From contig JAUHWL010000007.1 in assembly GCA_030424545.1 (NCBI GenBank), forward strand, positions 1 through 64,000: a stretch of 64,000 bases of DNA, in the 5' to 3' direction. This DNA is from Bacteroidia bacterium (lineage in GTDB: Bacteria; Bacteroidota; Bacteroidia; Flavobacteriales; Schleiferiaceae). Below the pieces are notes generated by a model that saw only the letters and a list, made by a program, of their open reading frames with translations, made no database searches and was not told where the DNA came from. The position numbers and the translations under genes were made by a program. Positions 57,120 through 64,000 of the stretch are shown piece by piece (position 1 is the first letter of the stretch; every line of letters starts with the position of its first letter).

Positions 57120-57795
57120 CGTATTATTAGTAGAAGACGACACAAATTTTGGCGCCATTCTTAAAGATTATTTAGAGTTAAATGATTATCAGGTTACACT
57201 TGCCAAAGATGGTATAGAAGGTATAATAGAATATAGAAAAAACAACTACGACATCTGTATTTTAGATGTTATGATGCCTCGTAAAGATGGTTTTACGCTG
57301 GCAAAAGAGATTAAAAATGTAAATCAAGAACAGGCCATAATTTTCTTAACCGCAAAATCATTAAAAGATGATATAATGCGTGGCTATACCGCTGGTGCCG
57401 ATGATTATTTAACCAAACCGTTTGATAGCGATGTGTTGTTGGCAAAAATCAAAGCCATCATTTTAAGAAACAAGCGTAATGAATTGCCGGAACAAGAAAA
57501 CTACGAAGTGGGCAATTTTACTTTCGACCCAAAAATGCGCGTACTTACCGGCTACGGAGAAGACAGAAAACTATCTCCAAAAGAATCTGAGTTGCTGAAA
57601 TTAATGATACAATACAAAAACGATTTACTGCCCAGAAGCGTTGCTTTGCTTAAAATTTGGAAAGACGATAATTACTTTACAGGCCGTAGCATGGATGTTT
57701 ATGTGGCAAAATTGCGCAAGTATTTAAAACCAGATGAAAGAATTGAAATTCAAAACATTCATTCTGAGGGGTTTACTTTGATGATATCCGAATAA
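57109..57795 (+). CDS. OmpR-family response regulator
   Basis: This 228-residue regulator has a REC domain (Glu9/Asp10/Asp11 pocket, phospho-acceptor Asp53 in CILDVMMPRKDG, Lys after LT) and a winged-helix DNA-binding domain (about 130-228, with LSPKESELLKLM and RSMDVYVAKLRKYL). It is coupled to the kinase (11-bp overlap). Confidence 0.94.
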   Translation: MSYNVLLVEDDTNFGAILKDYLELNDYQVTLAKDGIEGIIEYRKNNYDICILDVMMPRKDGFTLAKEIKNVNQEQAIIFLTAKSLKDDIMRGYTAGADDYLTKPFDSDVLLAKIKAIILRNKRNELPEQENYEVGNFTFDPKMRVLTGYGEDRKLSPKESELLKLMIQYKNDLLPRSVALLKIWKDDNYFTGRSMDVYVAKLRKYLKPDERIEIQNIHSEGFTLMISE

Positions 57796-57885
57796 ATTAT
57801 TAGCGTAATTATTTATTCATTACAACAGACATCTTTACTTTTAGAATTGCTAATTTCAACGCGCTAATTATTAACTGAAATTATC

Positions 57886-58707
57886 ATGTCTTCAAATTTA
57901 CTAGCCGGAAAAAAAGGAATCATTTTTGGCGCCTTAAATAAAGAATCAATTGCTTGGAAAGTTGCAGAATCTGCACATGCACATGGTGCAACCTTTACCT
58001 TAACCAATGCACCCATAGCTATGCGTATGGGAGAAATTAATGAGTTAGCAGCAGCCACCGGCTCTGAAGTTATTCCTGCCGATGCCACAAGCCTAGAAGA
58101 TTTGGAAAACCTATTTACCAAAAGCCAAGAAATTCTTGGTGGTAAATTAGATTTTGTTTTACACAGCATTGGCATGAGTGTAAACGTGCGCAAAGGCAAA
58201 CACTATACAGATTTAAATTATGATTGGTTAGAAAAAGGCTGGGATGTTAGCGCAGTTTCTTTTCACAAAGTAATTCAAACGGCTTATAAGCAAGATGCCA
58301 TGAACGAGTGGGGGAGCATTCTTGCACTAACCTATATGGCGGCACAACGCACATTCCCAGATTATAATGATATGGCCGATAATAAAGCATACTTAGAAAG
58401 TATTGCCCGCAGTTTTGGCTACCATTACGGAGTAAAACGCAAAGTGCGCATAAACACAATTAGCCAAAGCCCAACCATGACAACGGCAGGTAGCGGTGTA
58501 AAAGGCTTTGATGGCTTTATAAGCTATGCCGAAAAAATGAGCCCGTTGGGCAATGCCACTGCGCAAGAATGTGCAGATTATTGCATCATGATGTTTAGTG
58601 ATCTTACCAAAAAAGTTACTATGCAAAACCTATTTCACGATGGCGGATTTAGCAATGTAGGCGTAAGCAATTTGGTGATGGACCAGTTTATGGGCAATAA
58701 AGAATAA
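57886..58707 (+). CDS. fabI: Enoyl-ACP reductase (NADH), FabI type
   Basis: This 273-residue SDR enzyme performs the last reduction of fatty-acid elongation. It shows GIIFGALNKESIAW (cofactor loop), Tyr150 and the catalytic Tyr160-x6-Lys167 (PDYNDMADNK) spacing that distinguishes FabI from ordinary SDRs, then SQSPTMTTAGSG. Its presence suggests the FabK-like protein at 34408 is not the main enoyl reductase. A terminator follows. Confidence 0.95.
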   Translation: MSSNLLAGKKGIIFGALNKESIAWKVAESAHAHGATFTLTNAPIAMRMGEINELAAATGSEVIPADATSLEDLENLFTKSQEILGGKLDFVLHSIGMSVNVRKGKHYTDLNYDWLEKGWDVSAVSFHKVIQTAYKQDAMNEWGSILALTYMAAQRTFPDYNDMADNKAYLESIARSFGYHYGVKRKVRINTISQSPTMTTAGSGVKGFDGFISYAEKMSPLGNATAQECADYCIMMFSDLTKKVTMQNLFHDGGFSNVGVSNLVMDQFMGNKE

Positions 58708-58728
58708 TTTATTGGAATTTACTTCTGC

Positions 58729-58760
58729 AAAAAAGCCACGTTTTACGTGGCTTTTTTGTT
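58729..58760 (+). terminator. Intrinsic terminator after fabI
   Basis: AAAAGCCACG/CGTGGCTTTT stem with TTTTA loop region and T-run. Confidence 0.9.
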
Positions 58761-58789
58761 TATTAGTAGAAGAATTAACTTTACGTTTT

Positions 58790-58805
58790 CTAGAAAAGAA
58801 TTAAC
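58790..58805 (+). repeat. Left copy of a 16-bp repeat flanking the lipoprotein gene
   Basis: CTAGAAAAGAATTAAC here and CTAGAAAAGAAATAAC at 59791-59806 differ at one base and lie either side of the lipoprotein gene about 1 kb apart. A third, partial copy (CTAGAAAAGA) follows at about 59810. Confidence 0.6.
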
Positions 58806-58849
58806 ACATAGAAGTGCTAAAAAGCCAATTAGCTTTATAATAAAATTGT

Positions 58850-59734
58850 ATGACTATGAAATCATCATGTAAACAGAATCACACTTCGGAGCGCCCCCCT
58901 CTCCTATGTGGAGAGGGGCTGGGGGTGAGGTTGTTTACAGCATTTGCCCTAGTTGCCCTACTTAGCGCAAGCTCTTGCAAACGCGATTGTGATGACCGAT
59001 CAAACCCCGATTGCGAAAATTATGACCCCTGCTACGGTAAAACACAACCAAGCGCCAAGTTTATAATGGAGGAGTCTAATCCACAGTTGGCCAATAATGG
59101 CATTTGGTATGCTGATAGTGTTTTTAAAGGTTACATGTTGCGTTTTCGATCTGAATTTACGGATAAGCAATATACACATACATGGTACGTTGGTGCAGAA
59201 ACTTTTACGTCAGCTACCACACCCGACCGTAATTTCGGACAAGAAGCACGGCCACAATACATAACGATTAGTCATGTGTTAGAATATACGCCAGATTTAC
59301 AATGTTTCTCAGATGATAACGGCAAAGACAGTGTTGCACAAACGTTTCGGTTGATAGCTTCTTATAATGAAGAATTACAAACCTATGGTACTTTTAGAGG
59401 TGCTCTGGATGGAGCTACAGATACTTTTGAAGTTAAAATAATTTCAGTAGATAAAAATAACCAACCTGCTGGGTTTAATACCCACGAGCAAGACTGGTAT
59501 ATAAACTTTCACAATAGAGGAGATACACTAACCAGCAATGGCGATTTTCATTCACCCTTGCGCCTTAATGGCTACTATTACAATCGTCAAGGTTTTTTTA
59601 TAGATCAACTGGAAGGCACAATTGTAGTAGATGCCAAAGGCCGTTTTGAAATGCATTACAGAAACGAAGGTGCAAAACTAGAATTATTAGGCGACCGCTT
59701 GTGGCATACTTTTAAAGGCAGAAAAATAGATTAA
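58850..59734 (+). CDS. Lipoprotein of unknown function with a palindromic repeat in its 5' end
   Basis: Starting at ATG 58850 the protein has 294 residues. An in-frame GTG at 58925 would give a shorter, cleaner lipoprotein signal. The lipobox Cys follows LVALLSASSC, and an acidic, Cys-rich linker (KRDCDDRSNPDCENYDPC) follows. The rest is a beta-rich extracytoplasmic domain. I recognise no family. Residues about 15-27 (RPPLLCGEGLGVR) come from a GC-rich palindromic repeat that is typical of intergenic DNA. The gene stands alone between two terminators. Confidence 0.7.
   Translation: MTMKSSCKQNHTSERPPLLCGEGLGVRLFTAFALVALLSASSCKRDCDDRSNPDCENYDPCYGKTQPSAKFIMEESNPQLANNGIWYADSVFKGYMLRFRSEFTDKQYTHTWYVGAETFTSATTPDRNFGQEARPQYITISHVLEYTPDLQCFSDDNGKDSVAQTFRLIASYNEELQTYGTFRGALDGATDTFEVKIISVDKNNQPAGFNTHEQDWYINFHNRGDTLTSNGDFHSPLRLNGYYYNRQGFFIDQLEGTIVVDAKGRFEMHYRNEGAKLELLGDRLWHTFKGRKID
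58894..58930. repeat. GC-rich palindromic repeat inside the lipoprotein reading frame
   Basis: CCCCTCTCC (58896-58904) and GGAGAGGGG (58910-58918) form a perfect nine-base stem with a five-base loop, followed by CTGGGGGTGAGG. This hairpin-plus-tail is a dispersed repeat type I know from Bacteroidota genomes, usually between genes. Here it is in the coding frame upstream of the signal peptide core. Confidence 0.7.
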
Positions 59735-59790
59735 GAACCCGATGACTTTCATTTATGTGTTATACAAAACAAAAAATTAACCCAGCTTTG

Positions 59791-59806
59791 CTAGAAAAGA
59801 AATAAC
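59791..59806 (+). repeat. Right copy of the 16-bp repeat flanking the lipoprotein gene
   Basis: Matches 58790-58805 at 15 of 16 positions. The two copies bracket the lipoprotein gene as direct repeats. Confidence 0.6.
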
Positions 59807-59828
59807 GCTCTAGAAAAGATGTACATAT

Positions 59829-59865
59829 TAAAAAAGATTCAATTTTACATTGAGTCTTTTTTTTT
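59829..59865 (+). terminator. Intrinsic terminator after the lipoprotein gene
   Basis: AAAAGATTCAAT/ATTGAGTCTTTT stem with one G-T wobble, loop TTTAC and a T-run. Confidence 0.8.
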
Positions 59866-59911
59866 GATAAAAATTTCATCAACTTTAATCAACCAAAATT
59901 AAATACATATT

Positions 59912-60286
59912 ATGCATTTAAAAAAGGACGAAATAACGTTGTTGTATAATTCTGAACGTAGCAGAGACCGCCAAGTATTGGCGTATGCAAGAACCATTAC
60001 AGATAAAATTAACAAGCAAGATTTGTGTAGTGCAAATGTGTCTTCTACACTTTTTGAGTTGATGGTTGAGATGCTTGGAGAAAAAGCCAAAAACATTTTA
60101 AACAAAGCGCATCCATATTATCAAAATGAATTGCGCGGATCAGAACTCTCTGTACGTATGTGGTTTTTGGCACTTAAAAAAAATCCAGATTTGCTAAAAG
60201 CTCCAGTAGCCATCTACAAAGGGCGCTACATTATTTGCGATACACCAACGGATATCTTAAAAATTCAAACAGAATTGAATTCTTAA
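59912..60286 (+). CDS. ArsC/Spx-like thioredoxin-fold protein without the redox cysteine
   Basis: This 124-residue protein resembles the ArsC/Spx/YffB family: an N-terminal strand ITLLYN followed by a helix, and the C-terminal signature KKNPDLLKAPVAIYKGRYIICDTP. In active members the N-terminal turn carries a catalytic Cys (NPxCSTCR-like). Here it reads NSERSRDR, with no Cys. A single Cys (KQDLCSANVS) lies further on. It is therefore unlikely to be an arsenate reductase. A binding or regulatory role is possible, as for Spx. Confidence 0.65.
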   Translation: MHLKKDEITLLYNSERSRDRQVLAYARTITDKINKQDLCSANVSSTLFELMVEMLGEKAKNILNKAHPYYQNELRGSELSVRMWFLALKKNPDLLKAPVAIYKGRYIICDTPTDILKIQTELNS

Positions 60287-60312
60287 TAGCTATAGGCTAA
60301 AAAATAGAGGGT

Positions 60313-61893
60313 TTAAAATTCACTTTTTAAATGAAACTTAATATCCGGAAATTTCTCTTTTGTCATCTGTAAACTAAACGAAGAATCGGCCATAAAAACC
60401 AAGCGGCCAAATTTGTCATCGGCCAAGTAGCGTTGTTTTATTCGGCTAAACTCAGCTAATTGTTCATGGTTACTGCTCTCTACCCAACAAGCCTTATATG
60501 CAGGGTAATTTTCGTAACTACATTTTGCATTGTACTCGTGCTCTAATCTATATTGTATTACTTCGTATTGAAGCGCACCAACAGTTCCAATAATTTTTCG
60601 TCCGTTTTGTTTTAACGTAAACAACTGTGCAACACCTTCGTCCATCAACTGGTCTATACCTTTTGCCAACTGCTTAGATTTTAGCGGATCGGCATTATTA
60701 ATAAACCTAAAATGTTCTGGAGAAAATGCAGGAATTCCTTTATAATGTAGCTTTTCACCTTGCGTAAGCGTATCGCCTATGCGCAGATTTCCGTTATCGG
60801 GTATCCCTACAATATCGCCCGGAAAGGCTTCATCAATCACCGATTTTTTAGAGGCCATAAACGCAGTAGGAGAAGAGAATTTAAAATTCTTGTTTAACCT
60901 TGTGTGCAAATAATTTGTGTTGCGCTCAAACTTGCCCGATACAATTTTTAAAAATGCAATACGATTGCGGTGGTTGGGGTCTATATTGGCATGAATTTTA
61001 AACACGAAACCAGAAAATTTATCCTCATTTGGTTTTATTAATCTTTCTTCGGCTTTTTTGGGTTGGGGCGGAGGAGCTATTTCTACAAAACAATCTAACA
61101 ACTCTCTAACACCAAAATTGTTAAGCGCACTACCAAAAAAAACAGGGCATTGTTGTGCAGCTAAATATTCTTGTGCATTAAAACTTGGGTAAACTTCGGT
61201 AACCAATTCAACTTCCTCGCGCAACAAATCGGCATCTGTATTGCCTATGAGTTTGTCAAGGTTTTCATCGGCCAAATCTTCTATGGCAACGGCTTGCTCT
61301 ATTTTAGTTTTGCTTGCACCCGAAATAAGCTGTAGGTTTTTCTCCCACATATTATATACACCCTTAAAACGCTGTCCCATTCCAATAGGCCAACTTAAAG
61401 GGCAAAGGGTAAGGTCTAGCTTTTGTTCAATTTCATCCATCAAATCAAAAGCATCTTTTCCTTCGCGGTCTAATTTATTTATAAAGATGATGATGGGCGT
61501 ATCGCGCATGCGGCACACCTGTACAAGTTTTTCGGTTTGTGCCTCAACACCTTTAGCAACATCAACCACTACAATTACACTATCTACAGCAGTTAAGGTG
61601 CGGTAGGTGTCTTCGGCAAAATCTTGGTGACCGGGGGTATCTAAAATATTTACTTGTTTGCCTTTATACTCAAACCCCATAACAGACGTGGCAACAGAAA
61701 TACCACGTTGTTTTTCAATTTCCATAAAATCTGAAGTGGCCGTTTTTTTAATCTTATTCGATTTTACCGCCCCAGCTTCTTGTATTGCGCCTCCATAAAG
61801 GAGTAGTTTTTCTGTTAGGGTTGTTTTTCCGGCATCGGGATGAGATATAATCCCGAAGGTTCTTCTCCGCTTTATTTCGTCTTCAAATTTCAT
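60313..61893 (-). CDS. prfC: Peptide chain release factor 3
   Basis: I choose ATG 61893 (526 residues). The TTG at 61902 adds three residues. This translational GTPase recycles RF1/RF2 from the ribosome after termination. It has P-loop SHPDAGKTT (17-25), DTPGHQDF (85-92) and NKLDRE, then the RF3-specific domains (for example GVQ/GVAQLF and TVGALQYEV). Normal length for the family. Confidence 0.95.
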   Translation of the reverse strand: MKFEDEIKRRRTFGIISHPDAGKTTLTEKLLLYGGAIQEAGAVKSNKIKKTATSDFMEIEKQRGISVATSVMGFEYKGKQVNILDTPGHQDFAEDTYRTLTAVDSVIVVVDVAKGVEAQTEKLVQVCRMRDTPIIIFINKLDREGKDAFDLMDEIEQKLDLTLCPLSWPIGMGQRFKGVYNMWEKNLQLISGASKTKIEQAVAIEDLADENLDKLIGNTDADLLREEVELVTEVYPSFNAQEYLAAQQCPVFFGSALNNFGVRELLDCFVEIAPPPQPKKAEERLIKPNEDKFSGFVFKIHANIDPNHRNRIAFLKIVSGKFERNTNYLHTRLNKNFKFSSPTAFMASKKSVIDEAFPGDIVGIPDNGNLRIGDTLTQGEKLHYKGIPAFSPEHFRFINNADPLKSKQLAKGIDQLMDEGVAQLFTLKQNGRKIIGTVGALQYEVIQYRLEHEYNAKCSYENYPAYKACWVESSNHEQLAEFSRIKQRYLADDKFGRLVFMADSSFSLQMTKEKFPDIKFHLKSEF

Positions 61894-62093
61894 TTTATGC
61901 AAATTGGCGGCAAATATAAATTAACGCGTTCAACCACATTCTTTTAATATCAATCAGTGTAATAAAATATTGAGTTTTAATGTAAGGATTAAGAGATTAA
62001 TACGTTTACTCATTGGTCGATGTAATGAAGTGAGTATAAAAACTCGTTTAATAAAAAGTTTAAATACTTAAACAATGTTTAAACAATAATTGT

Positions 62094-62101
62094 TAAATTT
62101 G
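62094..62101 (+). promoter_or_regulatory. Candidate -7 element of the ECF sigma gene
   Basis: TAAATTTG matches TAnnTTTG and ends 25 bases before ATG 62127. The upstream region has inverted AACAAT/ATTGTT sequences but no clear -33. Confidence 0.35.
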
Positions 62102-62126
62102 ACCCATAACTAAAACGATACACAAT

Positions 62127-62633
62127 ATGTCACCTAAAGAATTTGGATTAATACTGGACAATCAGAAAGATTTTCTTATTCAATTGGCGTTAAAACTAAC
62201 GAAGCAAATGGATGATGCTGAGGATCTTAGGCAAGACACTTATTTTAAAGCCATTAAAAATGTTGATAAATACGAGCAGGGAACAAACCTAAAAGGGTGG
62301 TTGTACACCATTATGCGAAATACATTTATCAATAATTACCGCAAAAAGAAAAATCAGAACACTTTTGTAGATGAAACCGACAATGGCTACTTTATAGATC
62401 AAGGCATTAATAATAGAGTAGAACAGGCCGATCATAATGTAGATCAAGATTACATCATGCGCCAAATAGACAGCGTAGATAAAAATTATGTTGAAGCATT
62501 TATGATGCATTTTAATGGTTATAAATACGAAGAGATTGCGGAAATTCTTGATATACCCTTGGGTACGGTAAAAAGTAGAATATTCTTGGCCCGTAAAAAG
62601 ATGATGAATAAACTAAAAGATATTCGTTATTAA
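62127..62633 (+). CDS. ECF-type RNA polymerase sigma factor
   Basis: This 168-residue sigma-70 family protein has region 2 (DDAEDLRQDTYFKAIKNVDKYEQGTNLKGWLYTI, residues about 31-64) and region 4 (EIAEILDIPLGTVKSRIFLARKKM, about 136-160). No anti-sigma gene is next to it in this window. It likely drives an envelope or stress regulon. Confidence 0.93.
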   Translation: MSPKEFGLILDNQKDFLIQLALKLTKQMDDAEDLRQDTYFKAIKNVDKYEQGTNLKGWLYTIMRNTFINNYRKKKNQNTFVDETDNGYFIDQGINNRVEQADHNVDQDYIMRQIDSVDKNYVEAFMMHFNGYKYEEIAEILDIPLGTVKSRIFLARKKMMNKLKDIRY

Positions 62634-62647
62634 TTCGGTTACAGTTC

Positions 62648-62655
62648 TATTTTTG
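62648..62655 (+). promoter_or_regulatory. Candidate -7 element upstream of idi
   Basis: TATTTTTG fits TAnnTTTG and ends 34 bases before ATG 62690. No clear -33 is seen. Confidence 0.3.
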
Positions 62656-62689
62656 AGCCCGAAATAAATGCACATTTTAATTTAGCTAG

Positions 62690-63214
62690 ATGGAACAAGT
62701 AATTCTTGTAAATGAGAACGATGAAGAAATTGGTCTCATGGAGAAAATGGAAGCACATGAAAAAGGGCTTCTACATAGAGCTTTTTCTGTTTTTGTAATA
62801 AATTCAAAAAATGAGCTCTTGCTTCAACAAAGAGCTTTTGAAAAATATCATTCAGGAGGTCTTTGGACAAACACTTGCTGTAGCCATCCGCGTAAAAACG
62901 AACGAAATATAGACGCAGCCCACAGACGCTTGGTAGAAGAAATGGGCTTTGATTGTTCTTTGGAAAAATTAACCGATTTTATTTACAAGGCAGAACTTGA
63001 TAGCGGATTAACCGAGCATGAGTTTGACCATGTATTTGTGGGCAATTGGGAGGGGAAGCCCAATATAAATCCCAAAGAAGTTGCCTCGTATAAATGGATG
63101 AATATTGATACGTTAGAAAAAGACATCGAGGCATTTCCTGAACTTTATACCGAGTGGTTTAAAATCATTTACCAAAAATTTCTCAATCACGTAAAGAATG
63201 AAAGTAACCGTTAA
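62690..63214 (+). CDS. idi: Isopentenyl-diphosphate delta-isomerase type I
   Basis: This 174-residue Nudix-fold enzyme interconverts IPP and DMAPP. It has the catalytic Cys in WTNTCCSHP (63-64), the metal-ligand Glu pair in TEHEFDHVF (109, 111) and the Nudix-like helix RRLVEEMGFD. It overlaps queD by 17 bp. Confidence 0.94.
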   Translation: MEQVILVNENDEEIGLMEKMEAHEKGLLHRAFSVFVINSKNELLLQQRAFEKYHSGGLWTNTCCSHPRKNERNIDAAHRRLVEEMGFDCSLEKLTDFIYKAELDSGLTEHEFDHVFVGNWEGKPNINPKEVASYKWMNIDTLEKDIEAFPELYTEWFKIIYQKFLNHVKNESNR

Positions 63215-63611
63215 CAGAAAGGCTCATTTTAATGCTGCACATAGATTACACAATAATAATTGGAGTGTAGAGAAAAATAGAAGCGTTTTTGGTAAATGTA
63301 ATAATGAACATTTTCATGGACATAACTACGAGTTTATTGTTTCTGTAACTGGAGAAATAGACCCGCATACGGGATATGTTGTAGACATGAAATGGCTGGC
63401 AGAGCTTTTAGAAGCAGAAATCTGCGAACGCTTTGATCACAAAAATTTAAATCTGCAAACAATAGAGTTTGAAGAAGTAAACCCAACCGCAGAGAATATT
63501 GCTGTGGCTATTTGGCATATTTTACGAGTGCATATTAATAAAAATCACAGACTAAAAATTACGCTATTTGAAACACCAAGAAACTTTGTTGAATTTGATG
63601 GTGAGCATTAA
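63198..63611 (+). CDS. queD: 6-carboxytetrahydropterin synthase / 6-pyruvoyltetrahydropterin synthase family (QueD)
   Basis: This 137-residue enzyme of the T-fold family has zinc ligands His15 (NAAHRLH), His40 and His42 (HFHGHNYE) and the catalytic Cys34 (FGKCNNE). It also has the conserved DHKNLN region and the C-terminal ETPRNFVEF. In bacteria it makes the queuosine precursor 6-carboxytetrahydropterin. The gene overlaps idi by 17 bp, so the two are cotranscribed although their pathways are unrelated. Confidence 0.93.
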   Translation: MKVTVNRKAHFNAAHRLHNNNWSVEKNRSVFGKCNNEHFHGHNYEFIVSVTGEIDPHTGYVVDMKWLAELLEAEICERFDHKNLNLQTIEFEEVNPTAENIAVAIWHILRVHINKNHRLKITLFETPRNFVEFDGEH

Positions 63612-63729
63612 ATAAAATAGTGATTAATGAAAATGTGTTTTAATTTAAACAATTGTTGCATTCGAAATTTGGTTCATTAACTTGAGGCAAGTAATATTTA
63701 AAACAAAACGATTACAATACGTACTGAAT

Positions 63730-63861
63730 ATGAGGTTATTAAAAAAAATTGGAATGATGTTTAAGTCGAAAGCCAATCAAGATAATCACCCTAAAGATGT
63801 AAAGTTAGAGCAAATTAGAAGTGAGATTGCCTTAACAGAAATTGAGTTACGCGATCGCTAG
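63730..63861 (+). CDS. Probable small protein of 43 residues
   Basis: An ATG frame of 43 codons ends in TAG at 63859. The peptide has a Lys-rich, hydrophobic start (RLLKKIGMMFKSK) and an acidic amphipathic helix-forming tail (EQIRSEIALTEIELRDR). It is short, and no homologue is known to me. It lies on the same strand as queD, 118 bp downstream. It is included as a likely small gene, not a certain one. Confidence 0.4.
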   Translation: MRLLKKIGMMFKSKANQDNHPKDVKLEQIRSEIALTEIELRDR

Positions 63862-63908
63862 GTCGAATTACGTTGTATTAACCTATACTTTTTTACAATC
63901 CTTTTTTA

Positions 63909-63948
63909 ACTGACTTTTCTCATATCATGAGAATGAAAAAGAAGTCAA
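63909..63948 (+). terminator. Inverted repeat near the right edge
   Basis: TGACTT and AAGTCA bracket an inner CTCAT/ATGAG stem, followed by TTTTG. It may be a terminator for the small ORF, with an interrupted stem. Confidence 0.4.
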
Positions 63949-64000
63949 TTTTGTTTCAAATTCTTTATTTAGAATAAATCCAAATAATTAGTTTTGCCAA

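Noticed and set aside
1-64000. CRISPR arrays, rRNA genes, IS elements with transposase and plasmid origins
   Set aside because: None found by eye. The only mobile-type signals are the tRNA-Asp fragments, the group II intron, the attC-like palindrome and the dispersed repeat.

Overview
The window looks like a chromosomal segment of a free-living Bacteroidota, probably Flavobacteriales or a close relative. The evidence is AT-rich DNA, several secreted proteins with type A or type B type IX secretion (T9SS) C-terminal sorting domains, start codons without Shine-Dalgarno sequences, recurrent -7 motifs of the Bacteroidota form TAnnTTTG, a DUF6090 protein, an ABC-2/M1-peptidase fusion and a parvulin-SurA-MoxR cluster. 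I cannot assign a genus from the sequence alone.

Region 1 (1-12172) is accessory. Two 3'-end fragments of a tRNA-Asp gene lie at 249-293 and 12152-12172. They share an exact 21-bp direct repeat, and each is followed by an intrinsic terminator. Between them are a two-component system (LytS-type kinase with an FG-GAP-like periplasmic sensor, plus a REC-LuxR regulator), a T9SS-exported propeller protein, a two-TM zinc-ribbon protein, and a tightly overlapping four-gene operon. That operon encodes a barrel-like outer-membrane protein, a CHASE2 membrane sensor, a small secreted FecR-like protein and a secreted TPR-caspase. It is the best candidate in the window for an undescribed system. No integrase or full tRNA is visible.

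Region 2 (12416-36599) is mostly core genome with some lineage-specific genes. It holds an ABC ATPase with its permease/aminopeptidase fusion, two Cys-motif paralogues of unknown function, a membrane TPR-adenylate cyclase, phosphoglucomutase, a head-GIN protein, a giant sortilin-like T9SS lipoprotein, a CBS protein, VOC and CsaA-like proteins, a Tat-signal pirin, a YwqK-like repeat protein, MnmA, a T9SS subtilase, a nitronate-monooxygenase-like protein and a divergent Nramp relative.

Region 3 (36698-50597) has two tandem paralogous gliding-type (T9SS type B) giant proteins and guaB. It continues with a compact operon for outer-membrane protein folding (parvulin, lipoprotein foldase relative, SurA), which runs with a 4-bp overlap into a MoxR ATPase.

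Region 4 (50619-52983) is a small accessory pocket: a hypothetical gene, an attC-like palindrome, an ORF-less group II intron and a DUF6090 gene.

Region 5 (52984-64000) is core. It has a polyprenol-type glycosyltransferase pair, an envelope histidine kinase/OmpR-type regulator, FabI, a lipoprotein gene whose 5' end contains a palindromic repeat, a Cys-less ArsC-like protein, release factor 3, an ECF sigma factor, isopentenyl-diphosphate isomerase, QueD and a probable small ORF.
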